13,838 nt of DNA from Acidiferrobacter sp. Its GTDB lineage: Bacteria > Pseudomonadota > Gammaproteobacteria > Arenicellales > UBA868. Positions 1 to 6,960 of this stretch are shown here, one piece after another. How positions within the stretch are numbered: the first letter of the stretch is position 1; every line of letters begins with the position of its first letter. Under the pieces are notes generated by a model that was not told where the DNA came from, did no database searches, and saw only the letters and a list, made by a program, of their open reading frames with translations. The DNA is taken from the NCBI GenBank assembly GCA_002694065.1, contig NZKZ01000104.1, positions 10,561-24,398 of the forward strand, given 5' to 3'. The position numbers and the translations under genes are program-made.

Positions 1-932
1 ACTTCTTCTTCATTGATTCGGGCTGCCCGCTCAAGCAGACGCGAGTGCAGGTAGAAGACGTCTCCGGGATAAGCCTCGCGGCCCGGCGGGCGGCGAAGCA
101 GCAGGCTGACCTGGCGATAGGCCCAGGCCTGTTTGGTCAGATCGTCGTAAATGATAAGCGCGTCTTCGCCGCGGTCGCGGAAATACTCGCCCATTGCGCA
201 CCCCGCATAAGGCGCGATGTACTGCATCGCCGCTGAATCCGCCGCCGATGCCGACACCACGATCGTGTGATCCATCGCGCCATGCTCTTCAAGTTTGCTG
301 ACGACGTTGGCCACCGACGAGGCCTTCTGGCCAATAGCCACGTAGACACATTTAATGCCTGTGCCCTTCTGGTTGATGATGGTGTCGATTGCGACGGCGG
401 TTTTGCCTGTCTGCCGGTCACCAATGATCAGTTCACGCTGTCCGCGGCCAATCGGCACCATTGAGTCGATGGCCTTGAGGCCGGTTTGCACGGGCTGCGA
501 AACCGACTGACGCGTAATAACGCCAGGCGCGATGCTCTCGATCGGTGCCGTGCCGGCTGTTTCAATGGGGCCTTTGCCATCGATCGCCTCGCCGAGAGAA
601 TCGACCACGCGGCCGAGCAGGCCGGGGCCGATCGGGACCTCAAGGATACGCCCGGTACATTTGACCGTGTCCCCCTCAACAATGTGCTCGTAGTCGCCAA
701 GCACCACGGCGCCGACCGAATCCTGTTCCAGGTTCAGCGCCAGACCAAAGGTATCGTTGGGAAACTCCAGCATCTCGCCCTGCATTGCATCAGCGAGTCC
801 GTGAATCCGGCAGATACCGTCGGTCAAACTGACGACGGTGCCTTCGGTACGCGCCTCAGCACCAGCATCAAAATCCTTAATCCGTTCCTTGATCAGCTCA
901 CTGATTTCGGAGGGGTTCAGTTGCATAGACAT
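1..932 (-). CDS. atpA: ATP synthase F1 subunit alpha (AtpA), 3' part cut off by window edge
   Basis: This is the N-terminal 310 or so residues of the F1 alpha subunit, the nucleotide-binding but non-catalytic partner of beta in the alpha3beta3 head of ATP synthase on the cytoplasmic side of the inner membrane. Translation on the minus strand begins MSMQLNPSEISELIKERI and shows the Walker A loop GDRQTGKTA and a Walker B-like ALIIYDDLTKQA. I chose the ATG at 930-932 because GAGGA lies 8 bases upstream. A second in-frame ATG at 924-926 matches the E. coli MQLN start and is the alternative. The gene is the sixth of the atp operon here; atpG, atpD and atpC would lie beyond the left edge. The C-terminal third of the protein is missing only because the window ends. 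Identification is secure. Confidence 0.97.
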   Translation of the reverse strand, partial: MSMQLNPSEISELIKERIKDFDAGAEARTEGTVVSLTDGICRIHGLADAMQGEMLEFPNDTFGLALNLEQDSVGAVVLGDYEHIVEGDTVKCTGRILEVPIGPGLLGRVVDSLGEAIDGKGPIETAGTAPIESIAPGVITRQSVSQPVQTGLKAIDSMVPIGRGQRELIIGDRQTGKTAVAIDTIINQKGTGIKCVYVAIGQKASSVANVVSKLEEHGAMDHTIVVSASAADSAAMQYIAPYAGCAMGEYFRDRGEDALIIYDDLTKQAWAYRQVSLLLRRPPGREAYPGDVFYLHSRLLERAARINEEE

Positions 933-947
933 TCTTTGATTCCTCTT

Positions 948-986
948 GCAGCTGTTTTATGCAGCTCTTGTATGCAGCTCTTCTGG
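948..986. repeat. Three imperfect 13-bp tandem repeats in the atpH-atpA spacer
   Basis: Three head-to-tail units, GCAGCTGTTTTAT, GCAGCTCTTGTAT and GCAGCTCTTCTGG, fill 948-986. The first two differ at 2 of 13 positions; the third diverges at its last bases. They lie mainly in the spacer upstream of the atpA ribosome binding site and do not overlap the atpA start. No function is evident; slippage-generated spacer or an mRNA structural element are both possible. Confidence 0.75.
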
Positions 987-992
987 CCTGAA

Positions 993-1529
993 TCAGCCGC
1001 TTACTGCAGCTGCCAACTTTTCGAGCCGGGCCCGGACAGACCCGTCAATTACGAGATCACCAGCACGGATCACCGCACCGCCGATCAGCGAAGCATCAGT
1101 ACTCACACTCAGTTCCACCCGCCGGCCCAACCTTTTCTCAAGCGCCTCGGCGATCCGCCGTTGATGGTCTTCAGAGACGGGCAGGGCACTCTCGACCTGA
1201 GCCTGTATCGTGCGCTCTGCCTCGGCGCGCAGCAATTCGTACTGTTGTGCGATGGCTTCCAGTGCACCCAACCGGCGATTGCGGGCCAGCAGCCGTACCA
1301 GGTTCCGCCCCGCTTCATCTAACCCATCGCCACACAATTCAATCATCACACCGGCAAGTTCCTCTCGCGCGACGCCGGGATGGGCAAAAAGCGCGTTGAC
1401 CTGAGGCTCCTGGGCCAGTGCTGCCAAAGCGCCGAGTGCCTCTGACCAGTTGGAGAAGTTGCCGCTGTCGCGGGCCATCTCAAATACGGCCTGGGCGTAA
1501 GGACGGGCAATGCTGGCGTTTTCAGACAT
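993..1529 (-). CDS. atpH: ATP synthase F1 subunit delta (AtpH)
   Basis: Delta is the OSCP-like peripheral-stalk subunit that ties the top of the alpha3beta3 head to the b-subunit stator. The 178-residue product is a normal length (E. coli 177). It opens with the family's N-terminal helix pattern SIARPYAQAVFEMA and ends with the diagnostic GGAVIRAGDLVIDGSVRARL near residues 149-168. The ATG at 1527-1529 gives the usual start. No convincing Shine-Dalgarno sequence precedes it (the upstream bases are pyrimidine-rich), so translation may depend on coupling to atpF, which ends 28 bp upstream. It lies between atpF and atpA as in other gammaproteobacteria. Confidence 0.96.
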   Translation of the reverse strand: MSENASIARPYAQAVFEMARDSGNFSNWSEALGALAALAQEPQVNALFAHPGVAREELAGVMIELCGDGLDEAGRNLVRLLARNRRLGALEAIAQQYELLRAEAERTIQAQVESALPVSEDHQRRIAEALEKRLGRRVELSVSTDASLIGGAVIRAGDLVIDGSVRARLEKLAAAVSG

Positions 1530-1557
1530 GATTGCGTGGGAGGTGGTAGATAAGGGA

Positions 1558-2028
1558 CTACAGCTCAGCGATTAATTCGTCGAGCATTTTGGCGTGGGCC
1601 TCAGCATCCACTTCTCTAGAGAGAATTTTCGATGCGCCGGTCACCGCCAGTGCTGCCACTTGGGCGCGCAATGCTTCGCGGGCCATATTTGCTTCTTTAT
1701 CTATCTCGCCCCGGGCTGCGGTCAGGATCCTGTCGCCTTCCGTACGCGCATTGCCTTTGGCTTCTTCCACCATCTCGGTTTCGCGTTTTTCCGCTCGACG
1801 GATAATCTCCTGAGCCTGTTCCTTGGCCTCGCTGGTTACCTGTTCCGCATGCTCCTGCGCCTTCGCTTTGGCCTGCTGCCCTTCCTCAGCCGCCGCGAGC
1901 CCATCTGCGATCTTGGTCTTGCGATCGTTCAAAGCATTGACGATAGGAGGCCAGACCAACTTCATGCAGAACCAGACGAAAACGACGAAAGCCAAACTCT
2001 GGCCGATCAGCGTCAGGTTGATGTTCAT
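1558..2028 (-). CDS. atpF: ATP synthase Fo subunit b (AtpF)
   Basis: Subunit b forms the dimeric peripheral stalk linking Fo subunit a to delta on F1. The 156-residue protein matches E. coli b in length. It starts MNINLTLIGQSLAFVVFVWF, with one hydrophobic membrane segment at about residues 5-24, followed by WPPIVNALNDRKTKIADGL. The rest is a long charged, alanine-rich, heptad-like helix typical of the stator coiled coil. The ATG at 2026-2028 has AGGT 7 bases upstream. The spacer to atpE is 25 bp, consistent with one operon. Only one b gene is seen, not a b/b' pair. Confidence 0.96.
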   Translation of the reverse strand: MNINLTLIGQSLAFVVFVWFCMKLVWPPIVNALNDRKTKIADGLAAAEEGQQAKAKAQEHAEQVTSEAKEQAQEIIRRAEKRETEMVEEAKGNARTEGDRILTAARGEIDKEANMAREALRAQVAALAVTGASKILSREVDAEAHAKMLDELIAEL

Positions 2029-2053
2029 AGCCGTTACCTAATTGGTTTCGTGT

Positions 2054-2290
2054 TTAGCCGCCGACGACAGCAAACATGATGTAGAGCGCGATGGCGACCC
2101 CGATAATCGGGATGGCGTCCACCAGACCCATGACGATGAAGAACTGGGTGCGAAGCATCGGCAGCAGTTCCGGCTGGCGGGCGATGCCCTCCAGAAAGCG
2201 TGCCCCAAGCACGCCTACGCCTACACCAACGCCTACGCCAGCGAGACCAAGCAGTACCGCACCGGCAACGTAGAGCAGAGCTGTTTCCAT
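2054..2290 (-). CDS. atpE: ATP synthase Fo subunit c (AtpE)
   Basis: This proteolipid forms the rotating c-ring that carries protons across the inner membrane. The 78 residues fold as two hydrophobic helices joined by the polar loop ARQPEL at about 38-42. The ion-binding carboxylate is Asp58 in MGLVDAIP, equivalent to E. coli Asp61. The Q...ES pattern of sodium-type rings is absent, so protons are the likely ion. Helix 1 has an unusually long alternating glycine run (Gly18, 20, 22, 24, 26). A strong AGGAGA ribosome binding site sits 5 bases before the ATG, fitting the high copy number needed per enzyme. It lies between atpB and atpF. Confidence 0.97.
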   Translation of the reverse strand: METALLYVAGAVLLGLAGVGVGVGVGVLGARFLEGIARQPELLPMLRTQFFIVMGLVDAIPIIGVAIALYIMFAVVGG

Positions 2291-2346
2291 GAGATTCTCC
2301 TGTTGGAAGTTTGTCAGGTTAAGTCAGATCTAGATCCGAAAAACAA

Positions 2347-3210
2347 TCAGTGATGGCTGTGGGCCATCTCCAGATAAACGATCGTCAGCGTCATGAAGAT
2401 GAACGCCTGCAACAAAACGATCAGGATATGAAATACCGCCCACGCCCACTGCAGCGCGCCACCGGCAATAAACAGCACCGTGCCGCCGGAAAACAGCAGC
2501 GCGATGAGGATAAAGATCATCTCTCCGGCAAACAGGTTGCCGAAAAGACGCAGCGAGAGCGAAACCGGCTTGGACACCAGGCTGACGAACTCAAGAAAGA
2601 AGTTCGCGGGCAGGAAAAGGATCTTGAGAATAGGGTTCTTCGCCGCAAAAGGCTGCATCGTCAGCTCGGCCGTGAATCCCCCGATGCCTTTGACTTTGAT
2701 GCTGTAAAAGACCGTCAGCACAAACACGCCAAGCGCCATCCCGAAGGTGGCGTTGGGATCAGTGGTCGGCACCACCTTCATATATTCAATGCCCATCAGT
2801 TTGGCGAGTTCAGGCAGCCAGTCGACCGGGACCAGATCCATGGTGTTCATCAACAGCACCCACACAAACAGCGTAAGAGCGAGCGGCGCCACCAGATCGT
2901 TTTTGTGGGAGAAAGATCCCCTGACGTTATCGTCCACAAACTCCACGACCCACTCGACAAAGTTCAGCATGCCGCTGGGCACACCCGCGGTGGCCTTAAC
3001 GGCCGCTCTCCTGAATACCCAGATAAAGAGCGCACCCAGCAACACCGACCAGAACATGGTATCCAGATGAATCGCCCAGAAGCCCATGGCTTTTGCTTCT
3101 GCGGCGCCATGGGCAATACCCCAGGTGCCATCCGGGTGCTGACCAAAGGTCAGGTTCTGCAGATGGTGCTTGATATAGCCCGTTGTCGTCAGTGCTTCGC
3201 TTGATGCCAT
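2347..3210 (-). CDS. atpB: ATP synthase Fo subunit a (AtpB)
   Basis: Subunit a is the multi-spanning stator that provides the two proton half-channels next to the c-ring. The 287-residue product is close to gammaproteobacterial length (E. coli 271) and has several hydrophobic spans. The essential arginine is visible as Arg221 in SLSLRLFGNLFAGE, with Glu230 in the position of E. coli Glu219. The C-terminus is the helix containing LLQAFIFMTLTIVYLEMA, ending in a His-rich tail. The ATG at 3208-3210 follows the atpI stop by 20 bp, and a 56-bp spacer separates it from atpE. The order I-B-E is canonical. Confidence 0.97.
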   Translation of the reverse strand: MASSEALTTTGYIKHHLQNLTFGQHPDGTWGIAHGAAEAKAMGFWAIHLDTMFWSVLLGALFIWVFRRAAVKATAGVPSGMLNFVEWVVEFVDDNVRGSFSHKNDLVAPLALTLFVWVLLMNTMDLVPVDWLPELAKLMGIEYMKVVPTTDPNATFGMALGVFVLTVFYSIKVKGIGGFTAELTMQPFAAKNPILKILFLPANFFLEFVSLVSKPVSLSLRLFGNLFAGEMIFILIALLFSGGTVLFIAGGALQWAWAVFHILIVLLQAFIFMTLTIVYLEMAHSHH

Positions 3211-3230
3211 CTCAAAACGGTTCTCAAAAA

Positions 3231-3695
3231 TCAGTTCGCCGGCCTCTCACCGACATCATTTCTTTGGGCGAAGATCGCGCCGATTGTCGCGGCAATCAGT
3301 GTCGCCAGCAGTCCGGCCAAAAATCCCCCGAGCGCCAAATCCTCTACCAACCCAAAAGCCAGCGCGCACAGCGCGCCGGTGATCACCAACTTCCCGAATT
3401 CCGCCCGGTACAGATTCGCCAACGTCATGGCACCCGACACATCAGCCGGGGCAGAAAACACCCGCCACACCGAGTATCCGTTTGCTACAAAGGCAATTCC
3501 CCCACCGAGAAGAGCCGAGCGGGCCTGGCCGTCTGCCAGGAGCGCCAGCAACATCGTCGTGATGAATGCAGCCGCGCCGGCCGATACCAGCACCCAGCGC
3601 AGGATATCTCCCGCGCTGGCACCGATGGGCGCACGGACGGCTTCCGGTGCCTCTGGCATCGTGCCGATCTCTATCGGGTTAGGGGCCGCGACCAA
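3231..3695 (-). CDS. atpI: ATP synthase-associated subunit I (AtpI)
   Basis: AtpI is a small, non-essential membrane protein encoded first in many atp operons; family knowledge links it to c-ring assembly and possibly magnesium uptake. The product of up to 154 residues has about four hydrophobic segments (roughly residues 32-52, 60-76, 103-120 and 121-142) and a polar tail, as expected. Sequence conservation in this family is low, so position directly upstream of atpB is the main evidence. The start is uncertain. A TTG at 3693-3695 has GGAAG 5 bases upstream, while the first ATG (3657-3659, residue 13) has only GAGAT upstream. The TTG start gives a longer Pro/Glu-rich cytoplasmic leader. Confidence 0.85.
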   Translation of the reverse strand: MVAAPNPIEIGTMPEAPEAVRAPIGASAGDILRWVLVSAGAAAFITTMLLALLADGQARSALLGGGIAFVANGYSVWRVFSAPADVSGAMTLANLYRAEFGKLVITGALCALAFGLVEDLALGGFLAGLLATLIAATIGAIFAQRNDVGERPAN

Positions 3696-3735
3696 ACGGT
3701 CTTCCAGCCTTGTTGTACTGCAACAAAGCGCGCGC

Positions 3736-3765
3736 AGTATAGGATAGCGCGGGCCTATGGGTCAA
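3736..3765 (-). promoter_or_regulatory. Sigma70-type promoter of the atp operon
   Basis: Read on the minus strand, TTGACC (3760-3765) and TATACT (3736-3741) are separated by 18 bp. Each hexamer matches the consensus at 5 of 6 positions. It points into atpI, leaving a leader of about 35-70 bases depending on which atpI start is used. A GTATATATAC palindrome (3767-3776) sits just upstream of the -35. The match is seen directly; promoter activity is inferred. Confidence 0.7.
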
Positions 3766-3778
3766 CGTATATATACCG

Positions 3779-3798
3779 AAAAAAGCCCAAATATTGGG
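3779..3798 (-). terminator. Probable Rho-independent terminator after the DsbA-family gene
   Basis: On the minus strand the inverted repeat CCCAA-TAT-TTGGG (3786-3798) is followed by C and then six T (3784-3779). It lies about 40 bp past the stop of the CSWC thioredoxin-fold gene and just before the atp promoter, separating the two transcription units. The stem is only 5 bp, so strength may be modest. Confidence 0.55.
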
Positions 3799-3838
3799 TC
3801 GGTTTTGGCCCATCGCCTGGCCGTTTAGAGGGACGTTT

Positions 3839-4471
3839 TTAGCCGACGAGTTCGGTCCACCTTGCCTGGAGGCGGTCAAGATCCGTATACCCCGCAGCGA
3901 GCAGCCCGTAGCGCGGCTCATCACCAGGCGGTTGCCAGTGCCAGATCAGACTGGGAAACCCGGTTACCCCAAACTCCCGTACCTTCCTAAGCTCATTGGC
4001 CAGTTGCTGATTCACTGCCGCTGAGCCTAGATCTGCAGCAAACCGGTCTGCATCCAGTCCTGATTCTTCCGCCAGCGCGATCAGCGTGCTTTCCTCGCTG
4101 GGGTTTTTTGCGAGGAGGAAGTAGGCGCTCTGGACAGCTTCATACATAAGCTTGCGCGCTTGGGTTCTTTGCAGTCCCGCGGCGACGACGGCGCGGCACG
4201 CGGGATAAGTTGTCCGACGGGGCGAGCATTCATCCCAGAACGCGAAATTGAACCTGGCGTCGGTCCTCTGGGCAACGGCCCGCCAGGCCGATTGGACATA
4301 GTCGCGGGTTGGCGCGTCCATGGGCTGTTCGGTATCTGGGGCCAATCCGCCCATCAGATCGACCACCGCAACCTCATCGGGGAGCGTACCCTGAAATTCG
4401 TCCCAGACCGGCCGAAAACCCCAGCACCAGCTGCACATTGGATCGACAATCAGGTAAACCGTTAGTGCCAT
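3839..4471 (-). CDS. DsbA/FrnE-like cytoplasmic thioredoxin-fold protein (predicted disulfide isomerase, COG3531 type)
   Basis: The 210-residue product has a thioredoxin-fold active site, DPMCSWCWGF, with Cys13 and Cys16 right after the first beta strand. The cis-proline loop is GVTGFPSL (Pro173). Between them is an alpha-helical insertion, the arrangement of DsbA-like and 2-hydroxychromene isomerase-like proteins. No signal peptide or membrane segment is present, so unlike periplasmic DsbA it should act in the cytoplasm; family members are annotated as predicted protein-disulfide isomerases without a firm substrate. The ATG at 4469-4471 places CxxC at the usual distance from the N-terminus. 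It is a monocistronic unit between a terminator and a divergent 251-bp region shared with the PCMT gene. Exact redox partner is unknown. Confidence 0.85.
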   Translation of the reverse strand: MALTVYLIVDPMCSWCWGFRPVWDEFQGTLPDEVAVVDLMGGLAPDTEQPMDAPTRDYVQSAWRAVAQRTDARFNFAFWDECSPRRTTYPACRAVVAAGLQRTQARKLMYEAVQSAYFLLAKNPSEESTLIALAEESGLDADRFAADLGSAAVNQQLANELRKVREFGVTGFPSLIWHWQPPGDEPRYGLLAAGYTDLDRLQARWTELVG

Positions 4472-4722
4472 GTATCAACCTTGGTTTATCGCCAAAAAAC
4501 GAAAGGTGTCAGAAAATTGACCGCACATGGTACCTAAAGATGCCCGGGGCTCCAGCCCGTAGTTTCCCGGGACGTCACACTAGCTTTCTGCCACACGCTG
4601 GGCCAAGAAAAACAAAACCGCCTGACGAGACTCCATCAGTTGCTGCGTTAATCCCACGCAGTCGGGGTTCCGCGACTGCGTGCTAAGATTTCATTTCAGT
4701 TTCGTCTTGGTGGTTTTCTTCT
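4472..4722. other. Divergent intergenic region between the DsbA-like gene and the PCMT gene
   Basis: This 251-bp stretch has no supportable gene on either strand. Two inverted repeats are visible: CCCGGG at 4543-4548 and again at 4566-4571 (17-base gap), and the stronger 10-bp dyad at 4655-4682. It must hold the promoters for both flanking genes. On the plus strand an extended -10 element is seen at 4681-4689. On the minus side CTGACA and GATAAA (4485-4512) are 16 bp apart but lie so close to the start codon that they would exclude the ribosome binding site. Confidence 0.6.
4655..4689 (+). promoter_or_regulatory. 10-bp perfect inverted repeat overlapping an extended -10 promoter upstream of the PCMT-tolC pair
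   Basis: CACGCAGTCG (4655-4664) and CGACTGCGTG (4673-4682) are exact inverted copies with an 8-base gap. The right arm's last bases are the TG of TGCTAAGAT (4681-4689), an extended -10 with 4 of 6 matches. The -35 position is poor. The dyad therefore sits where a repressor or activator would contact the promoter about 40 bp upstream of the GTG start. An RNA hairpin without a strong T tract is the alternative reading. Confidence 0.5.
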
Positions 4723-5376
4723 GTGAACATCGAACACGCCCGGTTCAACATGATCGAGCAGCAAATCAGGCCGTGGGGCGTGTTGGACAGCAACGTGCTT
4801 TTGGCGCTCGAAGCTGTTCCCCGAGAGGCTTTCGTTCCCCCCGCATTCCGTCATCTGGCCTTCGCAGATATTGAGATCCCGATCGGTCGCGGCCAGAGCA
4901 TGATGGAGCCCAAACTGGCCGCGCGGCTCTTGCAGGCTCTGGCACCCCAACCCGGCGAGAAGATACTGGAGATCGGCACGGGATCGGGCTATGTCACAGC
5001 GTTGCTTGCCCACACGGGCGCATCCGTTACCACGGTCGAGATTTATCCGGATCTTTTGGAGAGCGCCGCTACCGCACTTGGCGCCGTCGGCGCTGAAAAT
5101 ATCTCGCTAGAAGCGGGTGACGCTTCAGCAGGTTGGTCAAAAGGGGAGGCTTGGGATGGTATTTTGCTGACGGCTTCAGTACCGCAACTGCCCACCGGAT
5201 TCGCCCAGAGCCTGGCGCCGGGAGGTCGTGCCGTTGCGGTCATTGGTGAAGCCCCGGCGATGGAGGCCGTGCGGGCAGAGAGTGATGGAGCGGGTTCGCT
5301 TTTGATGACTTCGCTCTTTGACACCCAGCTCGCACCCATGGTGAACGCGCGGGACACCCGCGTTTTTCAACTCTAA
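4723..5376 (+). CDS. PCMT-family (protein-L-isoaspartate O-methyltransferase-like) protein, tolC-linked type
   Basis: This 217-residue cytoplasmic protein belongs to the class I SAM-dependent methyltransferases related to Pcm, which methylates isoaspartyl residues in damaged proteins. Motif I is ILEIGTGSGY (residues 81-90), followed by the acidic SAM-ribose site TVEI (104-107). The N-terminus ARFNMIEQQIRPWGVLD is typical of the divergent PCMT group found next to tolC in other gammaproteobacteria. The canonical Pcm loop QTIS is replaced by QSMM (residues 58-61), so isoaspartate repair activity is not assured. The start is GTG at 4723 with GGTGG 9 bases upstream; the ATG at codon 10 would cut the conserved N-terminus. 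It ends 15 bp before the TolC gene, implying co-transcription. Confidence 0.85.
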   Translation: MNIEHARFNMIEQQIRPWGVLDSNVLLALEAVPREAFVPPAFRHLAFADIEIPIGRGQSMMEPKLAARLLQALAPQPGEKILEIGTGSGYVTALLAHTGASVTTVEIYPDLLESAATALGAVGAENISLEAGDASAGWSKGEAWDGILLTASVPQLPTGFAQSLAPGGRAVAVIGEAPAMEAVRAESDGAGSLLMTSLFDTQLAPMVNARDTRVFQL

Positions 5377-5391
5377 ATTCTGGCGAAAAAA

Positions 5392-6960
5392 ATGAACGTC
5401 ATCACGCGACGAGGAATGCCGATTGTTGTTTTGATTGCGTTGGTGCTTACCGCCGGCAGGGCAGGCGGATCAGAGGATCTGGTCTATACCGTACAGGCCG
5501 GTGACACTCCCTGCGAAATTGCACAGAAGTTTGAGATGAGTTGCACGGTCTTGCTGGAGGCCAACGGCCTTGGCACCGATCCGGTGATTTATCCGGGGCA
5601 GGTGCTGACCGTGACGGCTTCCGGCGCTATACCAGAACAACCAGAACCCGAGGTGGTTCCGGAGTCGGCAACGACCGCTCAAGACAGCACAAGCGTGGCT
5701 TCGGTCACTGCCGCCAAGACCGATGAACCTGCCACCAACGACTCCAAATCCGACCTGCTCGCTGTCTATCAGTTGGCAAGGGCGCAGGACCCCATCTTCG
5801 CCGCGCAAACCTATCGGTACCAGGCGGCACTTGAGCTCATACCACAATCGAAAGCCGCGCTGCGGCCACAGTTAAGCGCCAGCGGCAGCCACACCGAGGG
5901 CACTTCCGATACCTCAGAGGCAACTCACGCATCCATCGCGCTGTCGCAATCGCTTTACAACAAAGGCAGCCGGATCGCCGTCAACCAGGCGGGCAAACAG
6001 GTTAATCAGGCCGAACTTGAATTCGCGATTGCCTCGGCCGACCTTGTGACTCGCGTCGTGAATGTTTATTTCTCGGTGCTGGCAGCCAGGGATAATGTCG
6101 AACTCTCCCGCCGAAACGAGCGCGCCATCAGACGCCAATTGGAGCTCGCACAGGAACGCCTGGACGTTGGTCTTGGGACCCGAACCGACCTATTTGACGC
6201 TCGGGCACGATTCGAGCAGGCGGTAGCCGACACCATTGAAGCTGAAAAGCTCCTGGACGATTCGCGCCAGACGCTAGTTGCTCTGGTAGGTGAGGATGTC
6301 GGTGAGTTGGAGACGCTGCCTGATTCCGTCGCGCTTGGTCCCCCGATGCCGGACGACAGCGAAGCCTGGGTGGCTGAGGCTCTGGCGAACAATTTCAGCC
6401 TGAAAGTAAAGTCTCTCGGTATCTCGCTTTCCGATCTCGAGATCGACCGGCAAAAGGCCCAGCGCCTGCCAACCCTGGGGTTAAGGCTGTCCGGAAATTA
6501 CTCCGATACCTTTACCGGCGACGACTCAAGCGCGCGCGTGCTGTTTTCGGTCGACATTCCTTTTTACCAGGGCGGTTTGGTGGATTCTCGCGTCAGGCAG
6601 GCGGCGGAAAACCTCAACGCGGCCCGATACGATCATGAGGCGGCCACCCGCGAAATCCGGCGGGATACCCGGCAGACTTTCCTTGGGATCAAAAGCCGGT
6701 TGCGTGGCATTGCTGCGCTGAACGAGGCGGTTCGCGCCGGTGAAAATGCGCTCGTTGCAAAAGAAGAGAGTTTTGCTGCCGGGTTGACCACGAATATCGC
6801 GGTGCTTGATGCCCAGAGAGATCTTTTTAGGGCGGAGCGTGATTACCTCAAAGCCCGGTACGACTACATTCGTCAGATGCTCGAACTGGAGGATTTAGCC
6901 GGCAGCCTGGATGAAGAAGATATCCAACGGGTCAACGCGCTTCTGGGTGACGCGGGCTAG
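5392..6960 (+). CDS. TolC-family outer-membrane efflux/secretion protein with N-terminal LysM domain
   Basis: TolC-family proteins form trimeric outer-membrane barrels with long periplasmic helical tunnels that serve tripartite efflux pumps and type I secretion. The 522-residue product begins with a signal peptide (hydrophobic residues about 9-23). A LysM module follows at about 30-75 (VYTVQAGDT ... IYPGQVLTV), then a Pro/Glu/Ser/Thr-rich linker (about 76-117), then the TolC domain from SDLLAVYQLARAQDPIF near 118 to the end. The tandem TolC repeats are visible as two helical halves with beta-strand patches such as LSASGSHTEG and LRLSGNYSD. LysM cysteines Cys41 and Cys51 could form a disulfide. 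LysM binds peptidoglycan GlcNAc chains, so it may anchor the channel to the cell wall. The ATG has a weak A-rich ribosome binding site; coupling to the upstream gene is likely. Confidence 0.88.
   Translation: MNVITRRGMPIVVLIALVLTAGRAGGSEDLVYTVQAGDTPCEIAQKFEMSCTVLLEANGLGTDPVIYPGQVLTVTASGAIPEQPEPEVVPESATTAQDSTSVASVTAAKTDEPATNDSKSDLLAVYQLARAQDPIFAAQTYRYQAALELIPQSKAALRPQLSASGSHTEGTSDTSEATHASIALSQSLYNKGSRIAVNQAGKQVNQAELEFAIASADLVTRVVNVYFSVLAARDNVELSRRNERAIRRQLELAQERLDVGLGTRTDLFDARARFEQAVADTIEAEKLLDDSRQTLVALVGEDVGELETLPDSVALGPPMPDDSEAWVAEALANNFSLKVKSLGISLSDLEIDRQKAQRLPTLGLRLSGNYSDTFTGDDSSARVLFSVDIPFYQGGLVDSRVRQAAENLNAARYDHEAATREIRRDTRQTFLGIKSRLRGIAALNEAVRAGENALVAKEESFAAGLTTNIAVLDAQRDLFRAERDYLKARYDYIRQMLELEDLAGSLDEEDIQRVNALLGDAG

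Noticed and set aside
486..1322. 278-codon plus-strand open frame opposite atpA and atpH
   Set aside because: Entirely antisense to two confidently identified ATP synthase genes and also crosses their spacer; the translation has no recognisable domain and low-complexity mixed composition.
2350..3204. 284-codon plus-strand open frame opposite atpB
   Set aside because: A shadow of the atpB frame: rich in His, Arg and Gln as expected from reverse-complemented membrane-protein codons, with no family resemblance.
3183..3842. 219-codon plus-strand open frame opposite atpI and its promoter
   Set aside because: Covers atpI, the atp promoter and the upstream terminator on the other strand; no recognisable domain or ribosome binding site.
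4485..4512. CTGACA / GATAAA pair as a promoter for the DsbA-like gene
   Set aside because: Spacing is 16 bp, but the transcription start would fall within about 10 bases of the ATG and exclude the AAGG ribosome binding site.
4640..4690. Possible tRNA-like T-arm (GGGTTCCG between paired arms) before the PCMT gene
   Set aside because: The loop lacks the TTCRANY pattern, and there is no matching acceptor, D or anticodon arm; it is better described as a simple dyad.
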